In this document: piece by piece, positions 14,759-23,645 of the stretch
Layout: each line of letters opens with the position of its first letter
How positions within the stretch are numbered: position 1 is the stretch's first letter
From: an uncultured Lachnospiraceae bacterium
Lineage (GTDB): Bacteria > Bacillota > Clostridia > Lachnospirales > Lachnospiraceae
Reading direction: 5' to 3'
Assembly: GCA_910587095.1 (NCBI GenBank)
Contig: CAJUMJ010000002.1
Coordinates: 1-45,475 of the forward strand
DNA: 45,475 bases
Made by a program: the position numbers and the translations under genes
The notes under the pieces: generated by a model
The model's database searches: none
Told to the model about the DNA's origin: nothing
What the model saw: only the letters and a program-made list of their open reading frames with translations

Positions 14759-15703
14759 ATGATATATCCATGCAGTGTGCAGACAAACATACAGGGAGAG
14801 GAACTGAGGGAGCATGGGACTCGGCTTTTTCCGGTGGCTTGCTATATGGATCAGCTTCCTCCGGATGAAATTCCATGGCATTGGCACAATGAGCTGGAAC
14901 TTGGCCTGGTTGTGGCTGGTTCGATGACGGTAGAGATCGGTTCCGCGAGACAAAAAATTGCTTGCGGAGAGGGCTTTTTTATAAACAGCAATGTGCTGCA
15001 TTCTGCAAATTCAATGGAAGGGGCGTGCTGTGAACTTCATTCTATCGTATTTCATCCGCTTGCAGTCAGCGGCAGTATGGATAATATTATCTGGCAGAAA
15101 TATGTGAAGCCCCTTATAGAAAATCAAGGAAGTCCCGGTTTTTGCCTGAAGCCGGAAACAGAGTGGAACAGAAAGATACTGGATAGTATTGCCGTGGTCT
15201 GGCAGTTAGCGGAGCAGGAAGAGTATGGTTACGAAATGTATATTCATAATGAGCTTTCAAAAATGATCGCTTTGCTTTCAGAGAATCAGTCCACCGCAAA
15301 CAAAAAGATTTTTGGTAAAGAGCAGAGGGACAATGCCAGAATTAAGGAGATGCTGACTTTTATCCAGGCAAACTATGATAAAGAATTGTTGATAGAGGAT
15401 ATTGCCGCTGCCTGCGCTGTCAGTGTGAGAGAATGTATCCGATGTTTTCGGGCGACTATCGCCACGACGCCGATTGCCTATTTAAAATCTTATCGTCTCC
15501 AACAGGCGGCTTTGAAACTACAGCTCTCCACAGAAAAAATTTCTGTTATTGCACAAAGCTGCGGTTTTCAGGAGATGAGCTATTTTTCCAAGTCTTTTAA
15601 GGAAGTATACGGCTGTACGCCTTCGGAATACAGAGCCGGGAAACAGGGGATTGAACCGGATGCGGGTGCGGATTCATTAAAAGAATTGGAAGAGAAGTTT
15701 TAA
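14759..15703 (+). CDS. AraC-family transcriptional regulator
   Basis: A 314-residue protein. GGAG at 14748-14751 fits the ATG at 14759 (7-base spacing) better than the ATG at 14753. The N-terminal half is a cupin-type sensor domain (EIPWHWHNELELGLVVAGS, then GEGFFINSNVLHS). The C-terminal about 100 residues contain two helix-turn-helix motifs (IEDIAAACAVSVRECIRCFR and ISVIAQSCGFQEMSYFSKSF, then YGCTPSEYR). Such regulators usually sense a sugar and activate a neighbouring gene. The GH3 gene starts 119 bp downstream on the same strand and is the likely target. Confidence 0.92.
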   Translation: MIYPCSVQTNIQGEELREHGTRLFPVACYMDQLPPDEIPWHWHNELELGLVVAGSMTVEIGSARQKIACGEGFFINSNVLHSANSMEGACCELHSIVFHPLAVSGSMDNIIWQKYVKPLIENQGSPGFCLKPETEWNRKILDSIAVVWQLAEQEEYGYEMYIHNELSKMIALLSENQSTANKKIFGKEQRDNARIKEMLTFIQANYDKELLIEDIAAACAVSVRECIRCFRATIATTPIAYLKSYRLQQAALKLQLSTEKISVIAQSCGFQEMSYFSKSFKEVYGCTPSEYRAGKQGIEPDAGADSLKELEEKF

Positions 15704-15822
15704 AGTCCGAAATAAAGTAAAAAAGGAATTGTATGTGAAAGAATTTCCCGCTATACTTACCTTAATATATTTTATCACTTATCTTTGCGGTTTAAAAACA
15801 GGGAAAGAAAGGACACTGTCAT

Positions 15823-18060
15823 ATGTTGAAAAAAAATGAGAAAAGCAATGATAAAAAAAGGGAGAAGGAGATAGATAAGCTGATAAAAAAGCTGACTCTA
15901 GACGAAAAAATTTCCATGATCCATGGAGCGTCTCTATTCCGTTCCGGGGCGGTAGAGCGACTTGGGATTCCTGCGGTCGAAACTTCGGACGGGCCGATGG
16001 GGACGCGCGCGGAGTTTATGAATGATCGTTGGATTCCCTCAGGAAATCAGGATGATATGGTGTCTTATCTGCCAAGCAACAGTGCGCTTGCTTCCACCTG
16101 GAATACAGAGCTTGCCCGCGAAATGGGGCATGTGCTTGGTGCGGAGGCAAGAGGGCGCGGCAAGGATGTGATTTTAGCGCCTGGTATTAATATTAAGAGA
16201 GATCCTCTCTGTGGCAGGAACTTTGAGTATATGAGCGAGGACCCGGTTCTCACGGCGGCGTTTGCAGTACCTTTTATACAAGGTGTACAGGAAAATGACG
16301 TGGCTGCTTGCGTCAAGCATTTTGTGGCTAATGTTCAGGAGACAGACCGGCAGATGGTGGATGAGCGGATTGATGACCGGACGCTCTATGAAATCTATCT
16401 GCCTGCATTTAAGGCGGCGGTACAGGATGCGGGCGTTTACTCTATCATGGGAGCTTATAACAAAATCAACGGTTTCCACTGTTGTGAGAATAAAAGGCTG
16501 TTGGATGAAATTCTGAGAGAAGAATGGGGATTTGACGGTGTGGTTATTAGCGACTGGGGAGGCGTACATAAAACAAAGGAAGCGGCAGAATGTTCTATGG
16601 ATTTGGAAATGTCGATCTTTCCGGATTTTGATGACTATAAATTTGCCAATCCATTAAAAGAATCAATTGAAAAAGGCGAGATTTCCCTCGATGTGGTAGA
16701 CGCCAAGGTGAGAAATCTCCTGCGCATGATGTATCGATTGAAAATGATCGGGGCAAAGAAGGATTCCCGCAAGGCGGGCGCGTACAATCTGCCGGAACAC
16801 CGAAAAGCCATTCTTCGTACGGCACAGGAATCCATAATTTTATTGAAAAACGACAAAAACACACTGCCTTTGGATGCAAAAAAAATAAAAAAGATAGTGG
16901 TTATCGGTGCAAACGCGGCGACTCTCCATTCCAATGGCGGCGGCAGCGCGGAGATAAAGGCGCTCTATGAGATTTGCCCGCTGGCGGGACTCAAGATGTA
17001 TCTTGGAGGAAATACGAAGGTAGAATATGTACAGGGGTATTATGTGCCTGAAAAGAAAGCAAACGGGAGTGAAAATTGGCAGGCCGCAAGCGTAAGCGAG
17101 GACAGAGATCCGAATCTTGGAAGGGCTGTCCGGGATGAAGCGCATGAAGACGAGAATTATCGCAGGGGAAATGAGGAGCGGCTTGCGAAGCTGGAACAGG
17201 AAAAGAAAGAGGTTCATGAGAAAAACGAAAAACTGTTTGCACAGGCATTGGAGGCCGCAAAGACCGCGGATGCCGTTATCTTTGTGGGCGGCCTGAATCA
17301 TGAGTTCGATGTCGAAGGTTTTGACCGGCCTGATATGAAACTTCCATATGAACAGGATTTATTGATTGAGGCGCTTTTAAAAGTAAGAAAAGATACGATA
17401 CTGACTTTTGTGGGCGGTTCTCCTGTGGAAATGCCTTGGCGGGAGCAGGCGCAGGCGATATTGTGGACTTATTACGCGGGCATGGAAACAGGTAATGCGC
17501 TGGCAAAAATTATCTTTGGCAATGTGAGCCCTTCCGGAAAACTGGCGGAGACTTTTCCCGCAAAATATGAGGATTGTGCTACTGCGAAAAACGGACAGTT
17601 TGGCGCATGGGACACCATTTCTTTAGAGGAGGGGGCGTATTTTGGATACCGACATTTTGACAGACAGAGGATCGCTCCGGCTTTTTGCTTTGGCCATGGC
17701 CTTTCTTACACCGAGTTCGAGTACAGCGGCCTCACGCTGAAAGCGGAAAAAGGTAAAAATATAAAATTGACCTTTACGGTCAAAAATATCGGAAAGAGGG
17801 CAGGAGCGGAAATTGCGCAAGTTTATATTGCTCCCATTGCGGCAAAGGAGAACAGACCCGATAAAGAATTAAAGGCTTTTGCCAAGGTGGAGCTTGGCGC
17901 GGGGCGTTCGGGCAAAGTCTGCCTTGTTTTAAAACAGAAAGATTTCGCCTGTTTTGACGAGCAGTTGCATAAATTTATCACAAATGCGGGCGATTACGAG
18001 ATTTTGGTAGCGGCGTCCTGTGAGGATATCAGACTGCGGGGTATTGCGACGTTAAGCTGA
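15823..18060 (+). CDS. Glycoside hydrolase family 3 (beta-glucosidase-like)
   Basis: A 745-residue cytoplasmic enzyme (no signal peptide) that releases sugars from the non-reducing ends of beta-linked oligosaccharides or glycosides. The N-terminal TIM barrel has the KHF motif at Lys165-His166 and the nucleophile Asp244 in VVISDWGG. The second domain begins near residue 330 (ESIILLKND) and contains GGLNHEFDVEGFDR. A C-terminal fibronectin-III-like domain starts with TFTVKNIG and contains AEIAQVYI. Residues 435-470 hold a charged coiled stretch. Exact substrate specificity (glucoside, xyloside or other) is not clear. Probably controlled by the AraC regulator upstream. Confidence 0.93.
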   Translation: MLKKNEKSNDKKREKEIDKLIKKLTLDEKISMIHGASLFRSGAVERLGIPAVETSDGPMGTRAEFMNDRWIPSGNQDDMVSYLPSNSALASTWNTELAREMGHVLGAEARGRGKDVILAPGINIKRDPLCGRNFEYMSEDPVLTAAFAVPFIQGVQENDVAACVKHFVANVQETDRQMVDERIDDRTLYEIYLPAFKAAVQDAGVYSIMGAYNKINGFHCCENKRLLDEILREEWGFDGVVISDWGGVHKTKEAAECSMDLEMSIFPDFDDYKFANPLKESIEKGEISLDVVDAKVRNLLRMMYRLKMIGAKKDSRKAGAYNLPEHRKAILRTAQESIILLKNDKNTLPLDAKKIKKIVVIGANAATLHSNGGGSAEIKALYEICPLAGLKMYLGGNTKVEYVQGYYVPEKKANGSENWQAASVSEDRDPNLGRAVRDEAHEDENYRRGNEERLAKLEQEKKEVHEKNEKLFAQALEAAKTADAVIFVGGLNHEFDVEGFDRPDMKLPYEQDLLIEALLKVRKDTILTFVGGSPVEMPWREQAQAILWTYYAGMETGNALAKIIFGNVSPSGKLAETFPAKYEDCATAKNGQFGAWDTISLEEGAYFGYRHFDRQRIAPAFCFGHGLSYTEFEYSGLTLKAEKGKNIKLTFTVKNIGKRAGAEIAQVYIAPIAAKENRPDKELKAFAKVELGAGRSGKVCLVLKQKDFACFDEQLHKFITNAGDYEILVAASCEDIRLRGIATLS

Positions 18061-18171
18061 CATGTAATATGGCATTACAATCGGAATTTCTTTTTGTATG
18101 TTGAATAACAATTCATCCCGATGTACAAGCTATGACTGATGACAAGTCAAATGCAGGAAAGGGATGAAAGA

Positions 18172-18408
18172 ATGGATTATAATACGTTACCTGTCGGCCT
18201 CGGGCTGGCATTTGCAAACAATCGAGCAGCTATGGATCGTTTTGTGGATATGACAGACGACGAGAAAAAGGAATTTGTGGAGAGAAGCCGTGGTGTGCTG
18301 TCAAAGAAGGAAATGGACAGTCTTGTAAACTCTCTTGCGGAAGATGAGGAGCCGGATCTTCATCTCGAAAATGTAAATCAAATTTTTAAAGGCCCGGGCA
18401 TCGGATAA
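18172..18408 (+). CDS. Small conserved hypothetical protein
   Basis: A 78-residue protein. The ATG at 18172 follows GGAAAGGGATGAAAGA. It begins MDYNTLPVGLGLAFANN and continues with AAMDRFVDMTDDEKKEFVERS, then KKEMDSLVNSL. Short proteins with this N-terminal motif are frequent in Clostridia, and the helical part faintly recalls the C-terminal motif of YdeI/OmpD-associated proteins; this is from memory. It contains no Cys or membrane segment. Function unknown. Confidence 0.7.
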   Translation: MDYNTLPVGLGLAFANNRAAMDRFVDMTDDEKKEFVERSRGVLSKKEMDSLVNSLAEDEEPDLHLENVNQIFKGPGIG

Positions 18409-18420
18409 GCCCTGGCCTTA
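18388..18420 (+). terminator. Hairpin overlapping the end of the small gene
   Basis: AAGGCCCGGGC and GCCCTGGCCTT form a strong stem with one mismatch that includes the stop codon region. A long U-run is absent (TTAATG). Confidence 0.5.
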
Positions 18421-18421
18421 A

Positions 18422-18550
18422 TGTGAGAAGTACTTCTAATCACTCGCAGCAAAGGCTGCTTCGCGAAGAAGTACTAAGTCTCACACAGGAGAATACCCAA
18501 AATACGGGCATTCTCTGCACTGAGTTGAGACATGGAGGCTAGAGTGAGGA
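18422..18550. repeat. Dispersed multi-hairpin repeat, copy 1
   Basis: The segment folds into one long hairpin (GTGAGA/TCTCAC, AGTACTTCT/AGAAGTACT, inner GCAGC/GCTGC; 18423-18484) followed by a second hairpin (GAGAAT/ATTCTC; 18489-18515). Its reverse complement matches 38519-38679 along most of the length. The right edge (GTGAGG) provides the ribosome binding site of cca. Confidence 0.8.
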
Positions 18551-18555
18551 ATTTC

Positions 18556-19881
18556 ATGCGGATACAGTTGCCAGAGAAAGTGCATAAAATTATAGAAACC
18601 TTGGAAACGGCAGGGTATGAAGCCTATGCGGTAGGCGGCTGTGTCCGGGATTCCATTCTTGGAAGAAAGCCTGATGATTGGGATATCACTACTTCGGCAA
18701 AACCGGGGGAAATCAAGAATCTTTTTCCGAGAACCGTGGATACAGGTATTAAGCATGGAACTGTGACGGTATTGCTTGCGGGGGAAGGATTTGAGGTGAC
18801 CACTTACCGGATTGACGGTGAGTATGAGGACGGCCGGCATCCGAATGAAGTGACCTTTACCGCGAATTTGAGAGAGGATTTGAGGCGGCGGGATTTTACG
18901 ATAAACGCCATGGCCTACAATGATCGGAGCGGTCTGGTAGATATTTACGGCGGGATTTCGGATATGGAAAATCAGGTGATTCGCTGTGTGGGAAATGCCG
19001 GGGAGCGCTTTGGAGAGGATGCCCTTCGTATGTTGCGCGCGGTGCGTTTTTCCGCACAGCTCGGCTATAGGATCGATGAGATTACCGGCGAGGCGATAAA
19101 AAAACTTGCTTTCAATCTGCAAAAAATCAGTGCGGAGCGGATTCAGACGGAGCTTGTGAAGCTGGCGACGTCTCCTCACCCCGATTATCTTCGGATTGCA
19201 TACGAGCTTGGCATTACGGCACAGGTTTTGCCGGAGTTTGATCTTTGTATGGAGACGCCACAGAGACACAAGCACCACTGTTATAATGTGGGAGAACATA
19301 TTCTTCATTCCATGCTGGGGGTACAGCCTGACAAGGTACTGCGCCTTGGAATGCTTTTCCATGATATCGGAAAACCGCAGACATTGACCGTTGACCCGGA
19401 CGGGACGACCCATAACAAAAAACATCCTTTTGAGGGAGAAAAGATCACAAGAAAGGCGATGCGTCGTCTTAAGTTCGATAATGATACCATCGATCAGGTG
19501 ACAAAGTTGGTGTTGTACCATGATTATGATATCGCCCCAACACAGGCGGGCGTGCGCCGTGCCATGAATCGTATGGGAGAAAATATTTTCGCCATGATAT
19601 TTACGGTAAGGCGCGCGGATATTAGTGCGCAGAGCGATTATATGCGTGAGGAAAAGCTCGCGAAGGTGGCCTACATAGAAAAACTGTATCAGGAGATATT
19701 AACCCGAAGAGATGCGGTTACTTTGAAAGATCTGGCTGTCTCGGGAAGCGATCTGATTGCGGAGGGAATGCAGCCTGGCAGGGAGATCGGGGAAACCCTC
19801 GCCGCGCTTTTAGATAAGGTGTTAGAAGATCCTGATCTCAATACAAGAGAGATTCTTTTGAAGTTATCTAAAGAATTGTAA
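18556..19881 (+). CDS. cca: CCA-adding tRNA nucleotidyltransferase
   Basis: A 441-residue enzyme that adds or repairs the 3' CCA of tRNAs. The start at 18556 is 6 bases after GAGG; an ATG 8 codons upstream lies inside the repeat element. The head domain shows GGCVRDSILGRKPDDWD with catalytic Asp41 and Asp43, followed by TYRIDGEYEDGRHP and RRRDFTINAMA. An HD domain follows (HDIGKP, then HNKKHPFEGE and VLYHDYD). It is essential here because both tRNAs seen lack encoded CCA. The cotS-like gene follows 58 bp downstream on the same strand. Confidence 0.95.
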   Translation: MRIQLPEKVHKIIETLETAGYEAYAVGGCVRDSILGRKPDDWDITTSAKPGEIKNLFPRTVDTGIKHGTVTVLLAGEGFEVTTYRIDGEYEDGRHPNEVTFTANLREDLRRRDFTINAMAYNDRSGLVDIYGGISDMENQVIRCVGNAGERFGEDALRMLRAVRFSAQLGYRIDEITGEAIKKLAFNLQKISAERIQTELVKLATSPHPDYLRIAYELGITAQVLPEFDLCMETPQRHKHHCYNVGEHILHSMLGVQPDKVLRLGMLFHDIGKPQTLTVDPDGTTHNKKHPFEGEKITRKAMRRLKFDNDTIDQVTKLVLYHDYDIAPTQAGVRRAMNRMGENIFAMIFTVRRADISAQSDYMREEKLAKVAYIEKLYQEILTRRDAVTLKDLAVSGSDLIAEGMQPGREIGETLAALLDKVLEDPDLNTREILLKLSKEL

Positions 19882-19939
19882 TGAAAATCCCTTGCGGTTC
19901 ATAAGATGTAACAGTCAGAGCCAGGCAGGGGGTATTTAC

Positions 19940-20926
19940 GTGAATGATAGAGCTGTCAGTTTATTGGAACAATATGAGATAGAGGTGCGTCGTACCTGGA
20001 AGGGACGCGGGGCAATTCTATGTGAATCGGACCGAGGTCTGCTTATTATGAAGGAATACAGCGGTCCGGTGGAAAAAGTGGGATTTCAGGAGTTGCTGTT
20101 AAACCATATCCGGGAGAGCGGAGTCGTGCGTGCGGAAACGATTTTGCGGACAAGAGAGGATGAGTTGATTGTCCGGGATCAGGATCGGTCTGCCTATATT
20201 GTAAAGACCTACTGTGAGGGTCGCGAATGTGATCACCGGAATATGCAGGAGTGCTGTCTGGCGATTCATACGCTGGCGCGCCTTCATGGAGTCTGTGATC
20301 TTTCGGGAAGCGGGATATTGGAGGGACAGCCCGTTTTTCATATCGAGAACGAGTATGAGAAGCATAACCGTGAACTGAAAAAGGTTCGCAAATTTCTGCG
20401 GGAAAAGAGTCAGAAGACGGATTTTGAAATTTATTTGATGAGACATTATGACTATTTTATGGATATTGCCTTGCAAATTACGGGGGAATTGAGTTATTAT
20501 GCCTATGAGGAGAATCCGTCGGCGTTCTCCGTTGTATGTCATGGCGATTACCAGTATCATAATATCATACAGACTGAAAACGGCAATGTGCTTGTCAATT
20601 TTGAGAAATGTATCAGGGATTATCCTGTCAGGGATTTATATTTGTTTATGCGTAAGATTTTGGAAAAAAATAACTGGTCGCAGACGCTTGGAGATATGCT
20701 TCTTGCGGAGTATAATAAAATCAAGCCTTTGGGAGAACAGGATTACAGGCAGCTTTACTACCGCTTTGCCTATCCGGAGAAGTTCTGGAAGATTGTAAAT
20801 TTTTACTATAACAGCGGCAAAGCCTGGATTCCCGGAAGAAATATGGAGAAAATTGAAAAATTATATGCGCAGGAGAGAGAAAAGCAGTTCTTTTTAAAGA
20901 GTGTGTTCCCGTCCTGTGTATCATAA
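19940..20926 (+). CDS. CotS-family spore-coat kinase-like protein
   Basis: A 328-residue protein of the aminoglycoside-phosphotransferase fold, CotS family. The start is a GTG at 19940 after AGGGGG; the frame extends 16 codons upstream without a site. The catalytic-loop motif is CHGDYQYHNII near residue 200. The metal-binding position that is normally DFD/DFG reads VNFEKC, lacking the first Asp, so phosphotransfer activity is doubtful. CotS proteins are spore coat components in Bacillus, and this fits the spore-forming context. The partner or substrate is unknown. Confidence 0.82.
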   Translation: MNDRAVSLLEQYEIEVRRTWKGRGAILCESDRGLLIMKEYSGPVEKVGFQELLLNHIRESGVVRAETILRTREDELIVRDQDRSAYIVKTYCEGRECDHRNMQECCLAIHTLARLHGVCDLSGSGILEGQPVFHIENEYEKHNRELKKVRKFLREKSQKTDFEIYLMRHYDYFMDIALQITGELSYYAYEENPSAFSVVCHGDYQYHNIIQTENGNVLVNFEKCIRDYPVRDLYLFMRKILEKNNWSQTLGDMLLAEYNKIKPLGEQDYRQLYYRFAYPEKFWKIVNFYYNSGKAWIPGRNMEKIEKLYAQEREKQFFLKSVFPSCVS

Positions 20927-20992
20927 GATGTAAGTTTTTCCAAATACAATAAATTGGTTCCCGGCATAAGATGCTTCGGAATGGAGGTAAAA

Positions 20993-23074
20993 ATGATTAG
21001 GATGCACAGAAGAATTTCCAGAACGGTTACGGCGTTGTCGTTGTTTGCGCTTGTCTTGACCGGCTGTACTTCAGAGGCGAACAATATTGGAAACGCGATG
21101 GAGAAGGGTGAAAAGACAAATGTAGTGGATACCGGTTTTACGCTGTCTACGGTTGGGAGTTTTGATTCGGCAGATACAGCGGTGGTTCTTTCCACTGATT
21201 TGAATAATAAAGCGGTATCCCTTATCAATATGGATACGGGAAAACAGTATACCCTTTATTATGACGGAACGACCTATGTGCAGGATAAGTATGACAGTCC
21301 CATGACGATCTCCCAGATCGAAGCGGGGGACGTGGTGGATGTCACTTTCCTGAAAGGAAAGAAAAAACTTGCTAGTATTAAGCTTTCTCCCGATGCGTGG
21401 GTGTATGACAGCGTTGACAACTATGATCTGGTCGGAGCTAACAGGACCGCCAGCATTGGTTCCCAAACGTACTCTCTGCCGGACGGCGTGGTAGTTTTAT
21501 CGGAGGGACATCGTGTGGAGACAGGGGAGGTTGTGTCTCAGGATGTGGTTACCATTTCAGGCATTGACCATGAGATTTACAGTGTCAGTGTCGACAGAGG
21601 TCACGGGTATCTGCGTTTGAAAAATGACCAGCCTCTTTTGGGCGGCTGGATTGAGGTTGGAAACAGGGTTATTCGCCAGATTAAGGAGGACATGCTTCTG
21701 GTCGTGCCTGAGGGAAGTTATCAGGTGGTGCTCAGCAATAAAAACGTTGGTTGTGTTAAGGATGTGACCATTGAACGTGACAAGGAAGTAGTGCTTGACG
21801 TGAGCGATCTGGAGGTGGCGGAGGATGCCACCGGGAAGATTCTCTTTTCGGTTACGCCGGAAACCGCTAAAGTCAGTGTGGACGGCAAACCGGTGGATAT
21901 CAGTAAGGTGGTGGAACTGCCATATGGTATCCACCAGGTGCAGGCGCAGGCGAGCGGTTACGATACCTTGACAAGGCATATACAGGTTGGTTCCGAGTAT
22001 GCCACTATTTCCTTTAAATTGGAGGAAACCCGCAAGACAGATGACAACAGAAATTCCGTGAGCGATAATTCCACGTCGCGGATTCCCTGGAAAGATACGC
22101 TGGATACCGTTGAGCCTAAATCAAGCGTCAGCGATAATACGCTCTCGTCGATCAGTGCGAATGCGCTTAACCCTTCCAGCAGCAATAAAGTGTATATTGA
22201 CTCTCCAAAGGGAGTGGAAGTATATTTGGACGGCAATTATGTGGGATTGTCTCCCGTTCGGTTTACAAAAGATCCGGGCAGACATGAAATTACCCTGAAA
22301 AAGACCGGCTATAAGACAAAAACTTACACCATTTATTTGGATAATTCGAAAAAGGACGAGACTTTTTCTTTCTCGGCTCTGGAAAAGGAGAGTTCCTCCG
22401 ATAAGGATGAGGATAAGGACAATACGACTACCTCAAAATCGACAGGGGAAGCGCCGCTGCCGTCCGGGAAGGTGAGCTTTACGGTTACGCCGTCAGAAGC
22501 CAAGGATAAGATTACCAAATGTACCGTGGACGGAAAAGATGTAAATATAAATGAAGCGTTGGAATTGAAGTATGGTTCGCATGTTATATATATAGAAGCG
22601 GAAGGTTATCATAAATTTAGTCAGAGCTTTGAATTAAATTCGGAAGAGAGAGATCCTGTCCCTTGTGAGCTGGAAGAAAAACACTTTGATAACGGGGAAG
22701 ATGAAAAAGATCCCGATGAAGATAATGAAGATAAGGATGATGAAGGCAAGGACGATGAAGATAAGGTAGATCCAGAAAATCCAGACAATCCTTCCGGAGG
22801 CAACACAGGAGAGCCACCTAGTCCGGATGGAGAAGTTGATAACTCAAATGGGGGCAATAGTGGGAGTACGGGTTCTGAAACCGAATCGAACGGTAAAGAA
22901 ACCGACGTCGAAACAGAAAATGGCAACAATGAGGGCGAAGAAGGTTCACAAGGGAGTAACGAAAATGTTACCGGAACAGAACCTGATGATTCCACAGAGC
23001 TGACGACGGAAACCGTCACAGTGAACCAGCAATCCCATCCGATCCGCAATTTCTTTAAATCATTATTTAAATAA
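20993..23074 (+). CDS. PEGA-domain lipoprotein with acidic C-terminal tail
   Basis: A 693-residue secreted lipoprotein. The start at 20993 follows GGAGGTAAAA. The signal peptide ends in a lipobox LVLTGC with Cys25. Three or more PEGA-type repeats are visible: VTPETAKVSVDGKPVDI, then SPKGVEVYLDGNYVGLSPV with a full match (HEITLKKTGYKT), then VTPSEAKDKITKCTVDGKDV. They are separated by Ser/Thr-rich linkers. About residues 545-675 are dominated by Asp, Glu, Asn, Gly and Ser. The last residues are basic (HPIRNFFKSLFK). PEGA domains occur in surface and cell-wall proteins; the ligand is not known. Confidence 0.82.
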   Translation: MIRMHRRISRTVTALSLFALVLTGCTSEANNIGNAMEKGEKTNVVDTGFTLSTVGSFDSADTAVVLSTDLNNKAVSLINMDTGKQYTLYYDGTTYVQDKYDSPMTISQIEAGDVVDVTFLKGKKKLASIKLSPDAWVYDSVDNYDLVGANRTASIGSQTYSLPDGVVVLSEGHRVETGEVVSQDVVTISGIDHEIYSVSVDRGHGYLRLKNDQPLLGGWIEVGNRVIRQIKEDMLLVVPEGSYQVVLSNKNVGCVKDVTIERDKEVVLDVSDLEVAEDATGKILFSVTPETAKVSVDGKPVDISKVVELPYGIHQVQAQASGYDTLTRHIQVGSEYATISFKLEETRKTDDNRNSVSDNSTSRIPWKDTLDTVEPKSSVSDNTLSSISANALNPSSSNKVYIDSPKGVEVYLDGNYVGLSPVRFTKDPGRHEITLKKTGYKTKTYTIYLDNSKKDETFSFSALEKESSSDKDEDKDNTTTSKSTGEAPLPSGKVSFTVTPSEAKDKITKCTVDGKDVNINEALELKYGSHVIYIEAEGYHKFSQSFELNSEERDPVPCELEEKHFDNGEDEKDPDEDNEDKDDEGKDDEDKVDPENPDNPSGGNTGEPPSPDGEVDNSNGGNSGSTGSETESNGKETDVETENGNNEGEEGSQGSNENVTGTEPDDSTELTTETVTVNQQSHPIRNFFKSLFK

Positions 23075-23099
23075 CTGTACATAATACATAACAAAGAGA

Positions 23100-23150
23100 C
23101 AGCGCCTGAAATGGAGATATACATCCTTATTTGGGCGCTGAGTTGTTTTT
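23100..23150 (+). terminator. Hairpin after the PEGA gene
   Basis: CAGCGCC (23100-23106) and GGCGCTG (23134-23140) pair across a long loop; AGTTGTTTTT follows. Confidence 0.5.
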
Positions 23151-23154
23151 AAAA

Positions 23155-23209
23155 TTGTAATGATATAGTAATGAAAATAATTGAATTTTGCATTACAATG
23201 ATTTATAAT
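23155..23209 (+). promoter_or_regulatory. Promoter and inverted-repeat operator of the relB gene
   Basis: TTGAAT (23181-23186) and TATAAT (23204-23209) are 17 bp apart. An 8-bp inverted repeat TTGTAATG (23155-23162) / CATTACAA (23191-23198) surrounds the -35 element. This suits autoregulation by the RelB-like product, which is inference. Confidence 0.65.
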
Positions 23210-23231
23210 AAATAAAAAAGGAGTATTTATT

Positions 23232-23501
23232 ATGGCACAGGTAGTAAATGTGAATTTTCGCATGGACGCAGATTTAAAAAAGAATATGGAGCAGGCATGT
23301 TCTGAACTGGGTATGTCGATGACGACAGCGTTCACTATTTTTGCAAAAAAAGTGAGCCGAGAAAAAAGAATTCCGTTTGATGTCAGTGTTGATCCGTTTT
23401 ATTCTGAAAGCAATATGCGTTATTTGAAGAAAATTGCACAAGATATTGCACAGGGGAGAGCCCATTTTGCGGAACGTGAATTATCGGAGATGGAGGAATA
23501 A
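23232..23501 (+). CDS. RelB/DinJ-family antitoxin
   Basis: An 89-residue protein. The N-terminal 45 residues show the RelB/DinJ ribbon-helix-helix domain (VNVNFRMDADLKKNMEQACSE, then GMSMTTAFTIFAKKVSREKRIPF). The C-terminal part (YLKKIAQDIAQGRAHFAERELSEMEE) would bind a toxin. The start follows AAGGAG. The stop codon overlaps the former start of a YoeB-type toxin gene that is now broken, so this is an orphan antitoxin. Its helix could still repress its own promoter through the inverted repeat upstream, or neutralise related toxins elsewhere. Confidence 0.88.
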   Translation: MAQVVNVNFRMDADLKKNMEQACSELGMSMTTAFTIFAKKVSREKRIPFDVSVDPFYSESNMRYLKKIAQDIAQGRAHFAERELSEMEE

Positions 23502-23614
23502 TACAGCTGCTGTGGGAGGACAGAGCCTGGGATGACTATCTTTATTGGCAAACACAGGACAAAAGAACGTTGAAGAAAATTATTTATGTAATTTCATGTC
23601 GAGGACACTATTGA
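23501..23614 (+). pseudogene. YoeB/Txe-type toxin with internal in-frame deletion
   Basis: The frame reads LLWEDRAWDDYLYWQTQDKR and LKKI, the conserved N-terminus of YoeB/Txe toxins, then continues directly into IYVISCRGHY-stop, which is the conserved C-terminus (SCRGHY). About 50 central residues are missing (37 codons remain of roughly 85-90). The start codon, expected to overlap the antitoxin stop as TAATG, is now ATA. Both events disable the toxin. The terminal residues, with the family's catalytic His/Tyr region, survive, but not the nuclease core. Confidence 0.85.
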
Positions 23615-23645
23615 TTAGCTGGTGACTATATAAAAAGGAGCGCAC

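Noticed and set aside
18481..19521. 346-codon minus-strand frame opposite cca
   Set aside because: It is antisense to a clearly conserved enzyme and contains no recognisable domain.
22621..23124. Ser/Pro/Leu-rich minus-strand frame in the PEGA gene
   Set aside because: It is the complement of the acidic low-complexity tail and has no start signals.
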